Shown here one piece after another: positions 39,395 to 49,176 of a stretch of 64,000 nt of DNA. The stretch spans positions 372,001-436,000 of the forward strand of contig NZ_WNKG01000002.1 of assembly GCF_010119245.1 (NCBI RefSeq). Reading direction: 5' to 3'. Source of the DNA: Cyclobacterium salsum (GTDB lineage: Bacteria > Bacteroidota > Bacteroidia > Cytophagales > Cyclobacteriaceae). The translations under genes and the position numbers were made by a program. The notes beneath the pieces are model-generated. The model searched no databases. It saw nothing but the letters and a program-made list of their open reading frames with translations, and had not been told where the DNA came from. Position 1 is the first letter of the stretch; each line of letters begins with the position of its first letter.

Positions 39395-39856
39395 TTAATA
39401 CACGTCTAAAATCGTATAGCTCCTGTCATTCATTGAAAAGGAATCTCCTTTCTTTTTTCCTTCCATTTCTGCATAGATGGGTGCCTTTCGCGATATACCG
39501 AAAAGATTTTCGCCATCAACTTCAAAATTTTCAATACTTACACTTGGGAAAAAGGTCATTTTATCCGTTTTGACTATTGCTCCCAGGGTTACTTCTTCGA
39601 AAAGGTTAGCAGCGGTTTTCATCTGTTTCAGAAAATCCAACTCCTCAATTACAAAATTTAACTCATCTGCCATGCGATTGATTACAATGGCACTTTCATC
39701 TTCTTGCCCTTGTTGGTCGTATTCAAAAGGCTGATCCTGTGTTTGTTGCTCCCCATCTCTTAGTTCTTTGATGCGGTTTCTAAAATCAGCTACCAGGGCT
39801 TCCTGAGTAAGGATGGCTTGCTCCATCACCTTCTTTTTATAGGCTAATTTTTCCAT
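39395..39856 (-). CDS. GreA/GreB-like transcription elongation factor family protein
   Basis: 153 aa from the ATG at 39856 (MEKLAYKKK). The frame extends upstream to 39907, but that adds residues unlike the family start. The N-terminal half is a long helical hairpin (about 1-90), and the C-terminal half resembles the FKBP-like domain of GreA/GreB (GAIVKTDKMTFFPSVS ... GISRKAPIYAEMEGKKKGD). Related Bacteroidota proteins are often given unrelated names in databases. The role would be to bind RNA polymerase at its secondary channel; whether the acidic tip residues for transcript cleavage are present is unclear. Confidence 0.65.
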   Translation of the reverse strand: MEKLAYKKKVMEQAILTQEALVADFRNRIKELRDGEQQTQDQPFEYDQQGQEDESAIVINRMADELNFVIEELDFLKQMKTAANLFEEVTLGAIVKTDKMTFFPSVSIENFEVDGENLFGISRKAPIYAEMEGKKKGDSFSMNDRSYTILDVY

Positions 39857-40048
39857 TTTTTGGGTTATGGTTTTAAAATAGTGGGTATTGAATTGAAAAA
39901 TTTTCAATTGAAGATCTTAAAATACGCACAAAATCCCTGTAGTCCAAATACCCGGTGATGCGGACAGGGTTATCCCGTTCCGGCGTCTTGGAAGTTTTTA
40001 CAAAAAGTGTATCTTTACCGGTGTGTATAACCATTAACCGAATAAACG

Positions 40049-40246
40049 ATGAAATTCTTACAAAGTATTAAATCCATTGCACTACTAATGTTGCTTATGG
40101 GATTCTTCTTTTCTGCCACCGTAACTTCCTGTGGAAACAAGAAAACAGATGATACCGAGCAAGCTGCAGACCATCCGGAAGAAGAAGGCGAGCATCCTGA
40201 GGGAGACGCTGAACATCCGGAAGGTGGGGATGAGCATCCTGAATAA
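40049..40246 (+). CDS. Small lipoprotein with His-Pro-Glu repeats
   Basis: A 65-aa protein: a lipoprotein signal with Cys28 (TVTSC) and a mature chain of about 37 residues made almost entirely of Asp, Glu, Gly and four HPE motifs (DHPEEE, EHPEGD, EHPEGG, EHPE at the C-terminus). The regular His/acid spacing suggests metal binding at the membrane surface, which is inference only. It stands alone, followed by a strong bidirectional terminator. Confidence 0.7.
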   Translation: MKFLQSIKSIALLMLLMGFFFSATVTSCGNKKTDDTEQAADHPEEEGEHPEGDAEHPEGGDEHPE

Positions 40247-40318
40247 TCGGCAGTAAAAAATGCTTCCCCTTTTAGTCAAGGGCTATAACGAAGTGGTGAA
40301 GTACAAGAAGATTCGATG

Positions 40319-40360
40319 AAATATAGCGATCAGGATATTTTCTGATCGCTATATTTTTTA
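40319..40360 (+). terminator. Bidirectional terminator
   Basis: ATATAGCGATCAG (40321-40333) pairs perfectly with CTGATCGCTATAT (40342-40354), flanked by A and T runs, between the mini-lipoprotein gene and the convergent transglutaminase-like gene. Confidence 0.88.
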
Positions 40361-40413
40361 AAGGGATCGGCTGTGTTTTAATACTTCGTTTTTTATTACC
40401 ATTTCAAAAGGGA

Positions 40414-41814
40414 TTAAAGGATTCTTGTAAATGAAAAGGAAGATTGCGCTACTGCTGGCTGACCGCCAATTTCAAGAAGTGGATAGGCCAGAAAATTAAT
40501 GGGTCCTGAGGCAGGCCCCGGATTCAGCTCCAAATCCCTTCCTCTGCTAAATTCAATACGATTGGCAGGATGCCTTCCAAAATAGTACGTGGCAAGGGCG
40601 GTATACTTGTTCCCTTCGCTAATATCCAGTGGCCACCATTTTCCCTCTGCATGAAATTCAGCCCAGCAATGGTATCCGTCTATTCCCCCCTCGTTGCGGT
40701 CAGAGGGAATGGCTGCGCCGATCGAAAAGCGGGCAGGAATGCCTACTGACCGCGCCAGTGAAATAAACAGCGAATGAAATTCGGTACAATTGCCAGTCTT
40801 GGTATCGCAGGCGTAAACCGCATCACCCTTGCCATATTCCCCTGATTTGGCATAGCGCATATTGTCAATAATATAGTCATAGATAGCTCTTGCCTTCATC
40901 AACTGGCTGTCGTTTCTTTTCTCCCCAATGGCCTCCAAAGCGATTTCACGAAACCGCCGGTCTACCGGCATGAGCCTGTTTGAAGCCAGGTAGCGGTCCT
41001 CGACTTTCCCACCATCTTCATAAGGGCCTTTTTCTTTTCGGGATACCTTGTACGTCAGCTCGATTTCATCACCGCTATTTTCGGGAGCCAGCTCCAAATA
41101 GAGAATGGTGTTGGAATTTTTCTCATCCTTGATCATACGATGGGTTCCGGGGACTTCCATGGATTCGAGTTCTACCGTTTGAAAAGGATCGCTAACAGCT
41201 ATTGGGATCCACATTTTTGCGGGGACCTCCAGGCTGGGGACGGTGGCTTTGTAGTGAAACCGAAACTGGTCCTGACCTTCGATCACGCCCATGAGTTCAT
41301 TCGTAGCTTCTTCCATCGGTAAACGAAACCAGGTTTTATCCTCTCGTTGTTTCCAGCTGTAAAAAGGTTTTCCGTTTAACTTATGCACGGTAGTTTGGGT
41401 CACATCCATGGCCCCGGGTTTGCCTTCCAGAAAAAAATCAACGTCGTAGACATCTCCATTGATGTCTGCCAGGTCCACGCAGGCAAAATGGCTGTTGGGA
41501 CCCAGATTAGATAGGTATTCAGTGTGTACCCGGACCAAGCGCAACCGCAGTAGTTTATCGTCGTCCTTTACCAAAAAATATCCTTCGTTTTGTTCGGTTT
41601 TGGCGTCAATATAGGCTTTGATCCCTGCCTCAATATCATCAATGGCTACTTTGGGTTGTGCAGGAGTTTTAGCAGATTGAATGGCAGCGTCCTCCTGCTT
41701 TTGATCCGACTGACAGGAAACCCAAAAGACAAGGGCCAAGATGATTATTAGTAAGCGGGAGAGGATAGGAGACGATAGGTAAGCAGTGAGCGGGAGCAGT
41801 TGGTTGCGATTCAT
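40414..41814 (-). CDS. Transglutaminase-like (papain-fold) domain protein, probable lipoprotein
   Basis: A 466-aa exported protein. A signal segment at about 18-33 ends at Cys34 (WVSC), a weak lipobox. The transglutaminase-like core lies in the C-terminal third: catalytic Cys in TGNCTEFHSLF, His in GYHCWAEFH and Asp in WPLDISEG, a complete triad. The N-terminal 300 residues are beta-rich and resemble no family I recognise. Bacterial members act as peptidases or amidases on envelope or extracellular substrates. No linked gene indicates the substrate. Confidence 0.85.
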   Translation of the reverse strand: MNRNQLLPLTAYLSSPILSRLLIIILALVFWVSCQSDQKQEDAAIQSAKTPAQPKVAIDDIEAGIKAYIDAKTEQNEGYFLVKDDDKLLRLRLVRVHTEYLSNLGPNSHFACVDLADINGDVYDVDFFLEGKPGAMDVTQTTVHKLNGKPFYSWKQREDKTWFRLPMEEATNELMGVIEGQDQFRFHYKATVPSLEVPAKMWIPIAVSDPFQTVELESMEVPGTHRMIKDEKNSNTILYLELAPENSGDEIELTYKVSRKEKGPYEDGGKVEDRYLASNRLMPVDRRFREIALEAIGEKRNDSQLMKARAIYDYIIDNMRYAKSGEYGKGDAVYACDTKTGNCTEFHSLFISLARSVGIPARFSIGAAIPSDRNEGGIDGYHCWAEFHAEGKWWPLDISEGNKYTALATYYFGRHPANRIEFSRGRDLELNPGPASGPINFLAYPLLEIGGQPAVAQSSFSFTRIL

Positions 41815-42079
41815 GGTTTAAGTTGCGTTGGTTGAATTTATACATTTCAAAGATACTGTTTATCCTATAAGTATCAAGGGCCAGATCTGCAAAACCCTCG
41901 TAACGAATCGCTCAGGAGGGCGATTGCCTTGATTCAGTAGCGGTGTTCTTTTCCGGCAGGATTTACTTTCTGGTTGATTTTAATTTTATAAAAACCTTAT
42001 TTGACTATATTGCACCTTTAATTTTCTGTACAGTGCCAAGTGAATTGACAAAAGACCGAACCCATTAATCCATTTGTTC
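41815..42079. other. Divergent intergenic region before the xylose genes
   Basis: 265 bp between divergent genes. A short hairpin AATCGC/GCGATT (41906-41925) and an AT-rich stretch (41975-42030) are visible. I could not fit a full Bacteroidota promoter (TTTG then TAnnTTTG) or a good operator here. It probably carries the promoter of the symporter-xylulokinase-isomerase operon. Confidence 0.35.
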
Positions 42080-43723
42080 ATGAATTTCACCGCCTTAGAC
42101 CTGATCATCTTTATAGGTTACTGTTTGTTAATTCTCCTGATGGGATACCTGGTATCCCGGGAGAAAAAGGGACACATTAAAAATTCAAACGATTATTTTC
42201 TTGCCAGTAAGGCATTGCCCTGGTGGGCGGTGGGCGCTTCCCTGATCGCTTCCAATATCTCTGCCGAGCAGTTTATTGGCATGTCAGGATCTGGATTTGC
42301 GCTTGGGCTTGCAATATCTACCTACGAGTGGATGGCAGCTGCCACGCTGATTATCGTCGCCATTTTCTTTTTACCGATTTACCTCAAAGAAGGCATCAGC
42401 ACCATGCCGCAGTTTCTGTTGCGGCGGTATGATTCCCGGGTTAGAACGGTCATGGCCGTCTTTTGGCTTTTGGTGTATGTTTTTGTAAACCTGACCTCGG
42501 TGCTTTACCTGGGAGCCCTAAGCCTGGAAACGATCCTGGGTGTTCCACTGGTTTACGGAATTGCGGGGCTTGCCGTATTTGCCATGCTTTATTCCATCTA
42601 TGGAGGCTTAAAGGCAGTGGCCTGGACAGATGTGGTTCAGGTTTTCTTTTTGATCTTGGGTGGTCTGGCGACTACCTACCTGGCCTTGTCCATTGTGGGA
42701 TCCGGCGATGTACTGGCAGGTTTTGCTTCTCTGCTTCAGGAGGCACCCTCCCACTTTCAAATGATTATTAACGAAGGTGAAATGATGATTCCGGATGGGG
42801 CCGGAGGAGAAAGGGATGCGTATATGGACCTTCCCGGTATCAGTGTTCTTATTGGAGGTATGTGGGTTATTAATTTAAATTACTGGGGGTTTAACCAATA
42901 CATTACCCAGCGGGCACTCGCGGCCAAATCGCTTAATGAAGCGCAAAAAGGAATGGTTTTCGCCGGATTCTTGAAATTATTGATGCCACTGATTGTGGTA
43001 ATCCCGGGTATTGCTGCCTTTGTCATCGTTAATCAGGGCTTAGATGCCACTTTCATCGAATCCATGACCGATCCGGATACCGGTATTATAAAATCGGACC
43101 GGGCGTATCCCACCTTGCTACAACTCCTGCCTTCAGGGTTGAAGGGACTTGCTTTTGCAGCGTTGACGGCTGCCATCGTGTCATCCCTCGCTTCCATGGC
43201 CAATAGTACTTCGACTATATTTACCCTGGATATCTATAAGACCTTTTTAGATGAAAAAGCCTCGGAAAACAAGCAAGTACGGGTAGGAAGAATTACCGCA
43301 ATTGTTGCTTTTGTTGTTGCAGCCATCGTCGCACCGGCATTGAGCGAATTGGACCAGGCTTTTCAGTACATTCAGGAATACACGGGATTTGTTTCCCCCG
43401 GCGTATTTGCCATCTTCATTTTCGGTTTTTTCTGGAAAAAAACCACCTCCAATGCCGCACTGACCGCTGCAGCATTGACAATTCCGCTATCGACAGCCTT
43501 CAAATTCCTGACGCCGAGCCTTCCCTTTATCGACCGGATGGGGGTGGTTTTCTTAATCATTTCCGCTTTGATTATCGGAATCAGCTTGTATGAAGGAAGA
43601 GGAAAGGACCATCCGAAGGGAATTGAAATCACAAAAGATCTTTTTGTTACCAGCACAAAATTTAAGATCGGTGCCATTTTAATTTCGGGAATCATTGCTG
43701 CCCTCTACATAGTATTCTGGTAA
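42080..43723 (+). CDS. Sodium:solute symporter family transporter (SGLT-like sugar type)
   Basis: 547 aa from ATG 42080; the frame extends to a TTG at 42074 which I do not use. A polytopic membrane protein of the SSS family with about 13-14 helices. Landmarks: the first helix LIIFIGYCLLILLMGYLVS, then WWAVGASLIASNISAEQFIGM, typical of sugar/sodium members, and the late SSLASMANSTSTIFTLDIY containing the Na+-site serines. It is followed after 21 bp by xylulokinase and then by xylose isomerase, so xylose or a xylose-containing product is the probable cargo, taken up with Na+. Confidence 0.92.
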   Translation: MNFTALDLIIFIGYCLLILLMGYLVSREKKGHIKNSNDYFLASKALPWWAVGASLIASNISAEQFIGMSGSGFALGLAISTYEWMAAATLIIVAIFFLPIYLKEGISTMPQFLLRRYDSRVRTVMAVFWLLVYVFVNLTSVLYLGALSLETILGVPLVYGIAGLAVFAMLYSIYGGLKAVAWTDVVQVFFLILGGLATTYLALSIVGSGDVLAGFASLLQEAPSHFQMIINEGEMMIPDGAGGERDAYMDLPGISVLIGGMWVINLNYWGFNQYITQRALAAKSLNEAQKGMVFAGFLKLLMPLIVVIPGIAAFVIVNQGLDATFIESMTDPDTGIIKSDRAYPTLLQLLPSGLKGLAFAALTAAIVSSLASMANSTSTIFTLDIYKTFLDEKASENKQVRVGRITAIVAFVVAAIVAPALSELDQAFQYIQEYTGFVSPGVFAIFIFGFFWKKTTSNAALTAAALTIPLSTAFKFLTPSLPFIDRMGVVFLIISALIIGISLYEGRGKDHPKGIEITKDLFVTSTKFKIGAILISGIIAALYIVFW

Positions 43724-43744
43724 TAAAAAAAAGTATACACTTTC

Positions 43745-45235
43745 ATGAGACGACTACTGATTGGATATGACGTGGGAAGTTCTTCGGTTAAAACCACCCT
43801 ACTGGATGCGGATTCTGGCAAAGTGGTGGCTTCCAAGGGATTACCCAAAGAAGAAATGAAAATTGATGCACCGCAGCCGGACATGGCCGAACAGGATCCG
43901 GAGCTTTGGTGGAAATACATTCGGGCCACGACCCAGGAAGTAATCCGAAAAGCTGATGTGAAACCTGGCGAAATGAAAGGAATCGGTATTTCCTACCAGA
44001 TGCACGGACTGGTGTTGGTGGATAAAAACTTTTCAGTGATCCGTCCCGCCATTATCTGGTGTGATAGTAGAGCTGTTGCGATTGGAAGAAATGCTTTTCG
44101 GGAAATGGGAGAGGAATACTGCTTGAAGCACCTGTTGAATTCCCCGGGGAATTTCACCGCTTCCAAGCTCAAGTGGGTCAAAGAGAACGAACCGGCAACG
44201 TATTCCAACATCCACAAAATAATGCTTCCCGGGGACTTCATTGCTATGAAACTAACCGGTGAAATCCTGACCTCGGAAACCGGCTTATCGGAAGGTGTGT
44301 TCTGGGATTTTATAGAAAACGATGTTTCCGGGCAACTGTTGGACCACTATGGGATTGATAAATCCCTTTTGCCAGAGGCCGTTTCTTCCTTTGGAAACCA
44401 AGGGAAGGTCTCGGAATCCGCTGCCCGTGAATTGGGGCTAGAACCGGGTATTCCGGTCACCTACCGTGCCGGCGATCAGCCGAATAACGCCTTTTCGCTA
44501 AATGTACTGGAAGAAGGTGAATTGGCGACGACAGCAGGAACTTCGGGAACCGTGTATGGAGTTAGCTCTCGTCCGGTGTTTGATCCTCATTCCAGGGTAA
44601 ATACCTTTGTTCATGTGAATCACCGGTCTGATGATCCCCGATACGGAGTGTTACTTTGTGTCAATGGAACCGGTATTTTGAATAGTTGGCTTAAAAAGCT
44701 CTTGGGAGGAAGCCAATACAGCTACGAGAAAATGAACCAACTTGCAGCAGAGGTACCCATCGGTTCGGAAGGCTTGCGTTTCATTCCTTTTGGTAATGGG
44801 GCAGAACGAATCATGCAGAACCAACAGGTGGGGGCGCATCTGTCCCGGCTAAATTTACTGAAGCATGACCACAGACATGTCCTGCGTGCCGGGCAAGAAG
44901 GAATTGTATCCGCCCTTACCTATGGGTTTCAAATCATGAAAGACATGGGGCTCAACCTAAAGACTGTGAAAGCTGGGAAAGCCAACATGTTTTTAAGCCC
45001 CCTTTTTAGGGAAGCTTTTGTGAATATGAATGAAGTTTCCTTGGAATTGTACGATACCGATGGAGCCCAGGGGGCCGCAAGGGGAGCAGGTGTTGGAGCC
45101 GGAATTTACGCCGGTCCGCGAGAAGCTTTTGAGGGATTGGAGCGAATTCAGGTATTGGATCCGGAGATGGAAAAAATAAAGGCTTACCAGGATGTTTACC
45201 AGCAATGGGAAAGCAACCTCAATCAAGTGAAATAA
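43745..45235 (+). CDS. xylB: Xylulokinase (FGGY carbohydrate kinase)
   Basis: Phosphorylates D-xylulose to D-xylulose 5-phosphate with ATP. The 496-aa protein has both FGGY halves: N-terminal GYDVGSSSVKTTLLD phosphate-binding loop, GISYQMHGLVLVD (the MHG motif seen in xylulokinases), IWCDSRA, the catalytic aspartate in YRAGDQPNNAF, and the C-terminal TAGTSGTVYG loop. Gene order transporter-kinase-isomerase with short spacers (21 and 39 bp) supports one operon and the xylose assignment. Confidence 0.93.
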   Translation: MRRLLIGYDVGSSSVKTTLLDADSGKVVASKGLPKEEMKIDAPQPDMAEQDPELWWKYIRATTQEVIRKADVKPGEMKGIGISYQMHGLVLVDKNFSVIRPAIIWCDSRAVAIGRNAFREMGEEYCLKHLLNSPGNFTASKLKWVKENEPATYSNIHKIMLPGDFIAMKLTGEILTSETGLSEGVFWDFIENDVSGQLLDHYGIDKSLLPEAVSSFGNQGKVSESAARELGLEPGIPVTYRAGDQPNNAFSLNVLEEGELATTAGTSGTVYGVSSRPVFDPHSRVNTFVHVNHRSDDPRYGVLLCVNGTGILNSWLKKLLGGSQYSYEKMNQLAAEVPIGSEGLRFIPFGNGAERIMQNQQVGAHLSRLNLLKHDHRHVLRAGQEGIVSALTYGFQIMKDMGLNLKTVKAGKANMFLSPLFREAFVNMNEVSLELYDTDGAQGAARGAGVGAGIYAGPREAFEGLERIQVLDPEMEKIKAYQDVYQQWESNLNQVK

Positions 45236-45274
45236 ATTAATTACAATTGTAAATACCTTAACTAATCGATTACC

Positions 45275-46588
45275 ATGTCAAAATCATATTTTCCAACTAT
45301 CGGTAAAATCAAATTTGAGGGGCGGGATTCTAAAAATCCGCTGGCTTTCCGGTTTTATGACGAAAACCGGATCATTCAAGGAAAAACCATGAAAGACCAT
45401 TTTCGGTTTGCGATTGCTTATTGGCATAGCTTCTGCGGCACCGGGAACGATCCTTTTGGTCCGGGCACCTTGGTGCGGGAATGGGACAAAGCATCTGACC
45501 CGATTCAGCGAGCCAAGGATAAAATGGACGCTGCTTTTGAATTCATCAGTAAAATAGGTGCTCCTTTTTATTGTTTTCACGATGTGGATTTGATAGATGA
45601 AGGGGAAGATATTGCCACGTATGAAAAGCACATGCAGGCCATAGTGGAATATGCAAAACAAAAGCAGCAGGAAACAGGCATCAAACTGCTTTGGGGCACG
45701 GCCAATGTGTTTAGCAACCCCCGCTACATGAACGGTGCTGCTACCAATCCTGATTTCAACGTTTTGACCAGGGCGGCCACGCAGGTCAAAAATGCCATTG
45801 ATGCCACCATCGCACTTGGCGGCGAAAATTACGTTTTTTGGGGAGGAAGAGAAGGGTACATGTCCCTCCTGAATACCGATATGAAACGGGAAACTGAGCA
45901 CCTGGCACAATTTCTCAGCATGGCAAGGGATTATGGTAGAAAGCAGGGATTTAAGGGTACATTCCTGATCGAACCAAAGCCCATGGAACCCACCAAGCAT
46001 CAATACGACTACGATGCAGCAACGGTCGTAGGATTTTTGAGGCACTACGGACTGGATAAAGATTTCAAATTAAACCTTGAAGTGAATCATGCCACCCTGG
46101 CCGGACACACCTTTCAGCATGAATTGCAGGTTGCTCAGGATGCCGGTTTGTTGGGCAGCATAGATGCCAACAGGGGAGATTATCAAAATGGATGGGACAC
46201 CGACCAGTTTGCTATCAATCTTCAGGAACTGACCGAAGCCATGCTGGTATTGTTACAGGGGCCTGGATTCACTACCGGAGGGGTAAACTTTGATGCCAAA
46301 ATCAGGCGGAATTCCACCGACCTGGACGATTTGGTTCACGCACACGTAGGAAGCATGGATGCATTTGCCAGAAGTTTACTCATTGCCAGTGATATCATGG
46401 AGAAATCCGATTATCAATTGCTCCGTAAAAGAAGGTATGCTTCTTACGATGGTGGAAAGGGAAAGGATTTTGAAGAAGGAAAACTTAGCCTGGAAGATCT
46501 GAGATCCCATGCACTGGAAATCGGTGAGCCAAAGATGATCAGCGGTAAGCAGGAGATGTACGAAAATATCCTCAATCAGTACATTTAG
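45275..46588 (+). CDS. xylA: Xylose isomerase
   Basis: Interconverts D-xylose and D-xylulose. At 437 aa it has the usual length of the class II enzyme. Visible catalytic and metal motifs: YCFHDVDL (catalytic His), WGGREGY, the metal Glu in [27 protein letters not shown], and [18 protein letters not shown]. It completes the three-gene pentose operon with the symporter and xylulokinase. A strong terminator follows. Confidence 0.97.
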   Translation: MSKSYFPTIGKIKFEGRDSKNPLAFRFYDENRIIQGKTMKDHFRFAIAYWHSFCGTGNDPFGPGTLVREWDKASDPIQRAKDKMDAAFEFISKIGAPFYCFHDVDLIDEGEDIATYEKHMQAIVEYAKQKQQETGIKLLWGTANVFSNPRYMNGAATNPDFNVLTRAATQVKNAIDATIALGGENYVFWGGREGYMSLLNTDMKRETEHLAQFLSMARDYGRKQGFKGTFLIEPKPMEPTKHQYDYDAATVVGFLRHYGLDKDFKLNLEVNHATLAGHTFQHELQVAQDAGLLGSIDANRGDYQNGWDTDQFAINLQELTEAMLVLLQGPGFTTGGVNFDAKIRRNSTDLDDLVHAHVGSMDAFARSLLIASDIMEKSDYQLLRKRRYASYDGGKGKDFEEGKLSLEDLRSHALEIGEPKMISGKQEMYENILNQYI

Positions 46589-46619
46589 TAGGTACAATTT
46601 GTAAAAGTATAAAGACCAA

Positions 46620-46652
46620 AAAAACGGCTTCTCATCTAGAGAAGCCGTTTTT
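46620..46652. terminator. Bidirectional terminator between xylA and uxaB
   Basis: AAAAACGGCTTCTC (46620-46633) pairs perfectly with GAGAAGCCGTTTTT (46639-46652) across a 5-nt loop; it can act on both convergent transcripts. Confidence 0.9.
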
Positions 46653-46661
46653 GGTTATCCT

Positions 46662-48071
46662 TTATTCCTGGGCTAGCAAGGCATTTATTTCCTTGATCAG
46701 GATTTCACTGAGCCCTGGGACCAGATTCAGGTCTTCGTCCCAAAAATCAATTCTGGAAAGTACACTACCAACGAGGTCTTCCGGCGTTTTGATCTTCCAT
46801 AATTGATCGAAATAATGTAGGTTTTCCTCCTTATCCCTCAGGGGAATAGGCTCTCCTTTGTAATGCCCTCGGTAGAAAACTAATAGCGCAGCAAAGGCTT
46901 TACACAGGTTTGGCGGCAACTGGTCCTTTTTTTGGATATACTCCAACAGCGAGGGGAGCACCCGTACCTTCCATTTGGCGATGGAATTCAAGGATATGTC
47001 CATCAGCTTGTGTTTGATAAACGGATTCCTGAATCGATCCAGCACATCGGCAGCAAAAGGTTCTAACAGATCGGGAGACAAATCCATGGAAGGGATGATT
47101 TCTTCAAAAATGGTTTTCTCCACAAATTCACTGGTTTCGGAGTCGTCCATCGCTTCCTTGACTAAACGCTGTCCATTTAGATAAGCTACCGGTACCATAC
47201 TGGTATGGGCACCGTTTAATATCCTTACTTTCCGTGTGCGGAAAGGACGAAGATCGTCAACAAATTTCACGTTTAGCCCCAGTTTCGCTACCGGAAAAGC
47301 CTCTGGAAGCCATTCGGGTCCTTCTATGGCCCAAAAGTGAAATGGCTCAGCTATTACCAGCTGCTCGTCCCTAAACCCAAGTTGCTGCTGGATTTTTGGG
47401 GCTGCCTCTACCGGGAATCCGGGTACGATACGGTCCACCAAGGTATTGCAAAAAGAATTATATTTCACCAGCCAATCTTCAAAGGAACCGGGAAGGTTCC
47501 AGAGATTGGCATACCTGAGGACGTTTTCTTTGAGTTTATCTCCGTTGGATTCCACCAGTTCACAAGGAAGGATTACCAGGCCTTTCTCAGGGTCTCCTTT
47601 AAAATGGGTAAAACGCTGGTAAAGCATTGCTGCCAGTTTTCCGGGAAAAGCATCGGGTGTCAGCGTGCGGTCCATGTCCTTTTCTTCAAAATAAATCCCA
47701 GCTTCGGTAGTATTGGAAAAGACAAACTCCAATTCCGGCTCGTTACCCAACGCCAAAAATGCGGGGTAATCGATATAAGGGTTAATAGCACCTCTTACGC
47801 ATTGAATCAACCTGTCTTCTTCGACGGTTTGACCTTTTTGGAAGCCCCTTGTAAGCAGGTGATACAGGCCATCCTGGGCATTGATCCCGGCTGCCGGTTG
47901 GCGACTGTGTACCTGTACCATTTGAATGTCACCATTAAAATCTGTTTTCTCATTCAGCAGGTCTACCATCCAATCAGCGAATCCCCTCAAAAAATTTCCG
48001 GTACCAAACTGGACTATTTTTAAAGGTCTGCTTTGGTCGGAGGGAATGTTTTTTCTGTGTAAAGGTTTCAT
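46662..48071 (-). CDS. uxaB: Tagaturonate reductase (altronate oxidoreductase)
   Basis: A 469-aa member of the mannitol-dehydrogenase/uronate-reductase family: N-terminal Rossmann region with IVQFGTGNFLRGFADWMVD, and C-terminal helical domain with RTRKVRILNGAHTSMVP, whose Lys/Asn/His residues are characteristic catalytic positions. UxaB reduces tagaturonate to altronate with NADH in galacturonate breakdown. Fructuronate reductase (UxuB) and mannitol dehydrogenases are related alternatives; the FLRGFADWM start argues for the tagaturonate type. It lies 3 bp downstream of the LacI-family gene and is presumably controlled by it. The partner enzymes uxaC and uxaA are not in the window. Confidence 0.87.
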   Translation of the reverse strand: MKPLHRKNIPSDQSRPLKIVQFGTGNFLRGFADWMVDLLNEKTDFNGDIQMVQVHSRQPAAGINAQDGLYHLLTRGFQKGQTVEEDRLIQCVRGAINPYIDYPAFLALGNEPELEFVFSNTTEAGIYFEEKDMDRTLTPDAFPGKLAAMLYQRFTHFKGDPEKGLVILPCELVESNGDKLKENVLRYANLWNLPGSFEDWLVKYNSFCNTLVDRIVPGFPVEAAPKIQQQLGFRDEQLVIAEPFHFWAIEGPEWLPEAFPVAKLGLNVKFVDDLRPFRTRKVRILNGAHTSMVPVAYLNGQRLVKEAMDDSETSEFVEKTIFEEIIPSMDLSPDLLEPFAADVLDRFRNPFIKHKLMDISLNSIAKWKVRVLPSLLEYIQKKDQLPPNLCKAFAALLVFYRGHYKGEPIPLRDKEENLHYFDQLWKIKTPEDLVGSVLSRIDFWDEDLNLVPGLSEILIKEINALLAQE

Positions 48072-48074
48072 AAA

Positions 48075-49139
48075 TTATTCAGGATTAGTTGAGTTAGTAT
48101 TAAGTTGGATATTTGGAATTCTGCTAGAGGAGGTACGAATGATCAGGTTAGCGTCCAGGACTTTTTTAATCCTGGGTTTTGGCCTGGGATCACCGTTGAT
48201 CATTTCAAAAAACAGGGCGGCTGTATTTTCGCCAATGGAAATGGCTTTCTGATCGACTGTGCTCAGTGCAGGTTCAGTAAACTCCGTAAAGGGTTCATTG
48301 CTAAAACCAATCAGCCCCACTTCTTGTGGAATCTTTACCTTATTTTTTTTCAATTCCTGCAAGGCACCCACAATGGCGTAATCACTTGCCGAAAAGATGG
48401 CATCAAACCCAAAACTCTGATCCAAAAGAAATCGCGCGCTATTCCGCCCCCCATCCAGCTGCATGTTGCTTTCTACTACCATCTTCGCATCAAAATGTAT
48501 ACCATTATCCAGCAATGCTTGCCTGTATCCGCGTAACCTTTCCAGGTAAATTTTGATTTTCATATGGCTGGTAAAATGAGCAATGTGCCGGTATCCTTGG
48601 TCGATAAGATGGTTGGTAGCTTGATAGGCAGCGGAATAGTCATCGATTATTACCTGATTCACATCCAGTTCGTCCGTGGTTCGGTCAAAAAACACCAATG
48701 GAATTCCTTTTTGGATGACGGACTCAAAATGTGCAAAAGAATGCGTGTTTTTTCCCAGGGAAACCATGATTCCATCCACCCGGGCATCTAACAGGGCATC
48801 GATCGTTTCAACCTCTTTTTTATAATCGTCATAGGATTGGCTGATCATGACTTTGTAATCCCTGGCATTGGCATATTCTTCTATACCTCGGACGATGGAC
48901 GAGAAAAAATTTCGGTTGATCGTTGGAACAATAATGCCAATAAGCTTACTTTTCCCGTGCCGGAGGGCCGCGGCAATTCGATTGGGCTTGTAATTGATCG
49001 CCTTGGCAGCTTCCAAAACCATTTTCTTTGTAGCAGGACTTATTCTGGGATGATTGTTTAATGCCCGTGAAACGGTAGAGGCGGTGACCCCCACCTCCAT
49101 GGCGATGTCATGTATGGTAATTTTTTCTTTTTTTTTCAT
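48075..49139 (-). CDS. LacI-family transcriptional regulator
   Basis: 354 aa from the ATG at 49139 (MKKKEKITIHDIAMEVGV). The frame stays open up to 49223, but the helix-turn-helix of LacI proteins starts close to the N-terminus, which fixes the start. The DNA-binding domain covers about 5-60 (TASTVSRALNNHPRISPAT, hinge NRIAAALRHGKSKLIGII) and the rest is a periplasmic-binding-like effector domain. It forms a two-gene operon with uxaB and sits divergently to the oxidoreductase/esterase run. Operator-like palindromes lie just upstream. Confidence 0.93.
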   Translation of the reverse strand: MKKKEKITIHDIAMEVGVTASTVSRALNNHPRISPATKKMVLEAAKAINYKPNRIAAALRHGKSKLIGIIVPTINRNFFSSIVRGIEEYANARDYKVMISQSYDDYKKEVETIDALLDARVDGIMVSLGKNTHSFAHFESVIQKGIPLVFFDRTTDELDVNQVIIDDYSAAYQATNHLIDQGYRHIAHFTSHMKIKIYLERLRGYRQALLDNGIHFDAKMVVESNMQLDGGRNSARFLLDQSFGFDAIFSASDYAIVGALQELKKNKVKIPQEVGLIGFSNEPFTEFTEPALSTVDQKAISIGENTAALFFEMINGDPRPKPRIKKVLDANLIIRTSSSRIPNIQLNTNSTNPE

Positions 49140-49176
49140 TGGGCAGTCCAGGAAACCAAAAATAGCAAAACAGCCC

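Noticed and set aside
41906-41925. AATCGC/GCGATT hairpin as an operator for the xylose operon
   Set aside because: It does not fit the LacI-family spacing seen at 49219, and similar short dyads are expected by chance.
45284-46045. 253-codon minus-strand frame opposite xylose isomerase
   Set aside because: Complete overlap with a well-conserved enzyme gene; the translation has no domain pattern.
47337-48023. 228-codon plus-strand frame opposite uxaB
   Set aside because: Shadow of the reductase gene; low-complexity, cysteine/aromatic-rich translation without motif.
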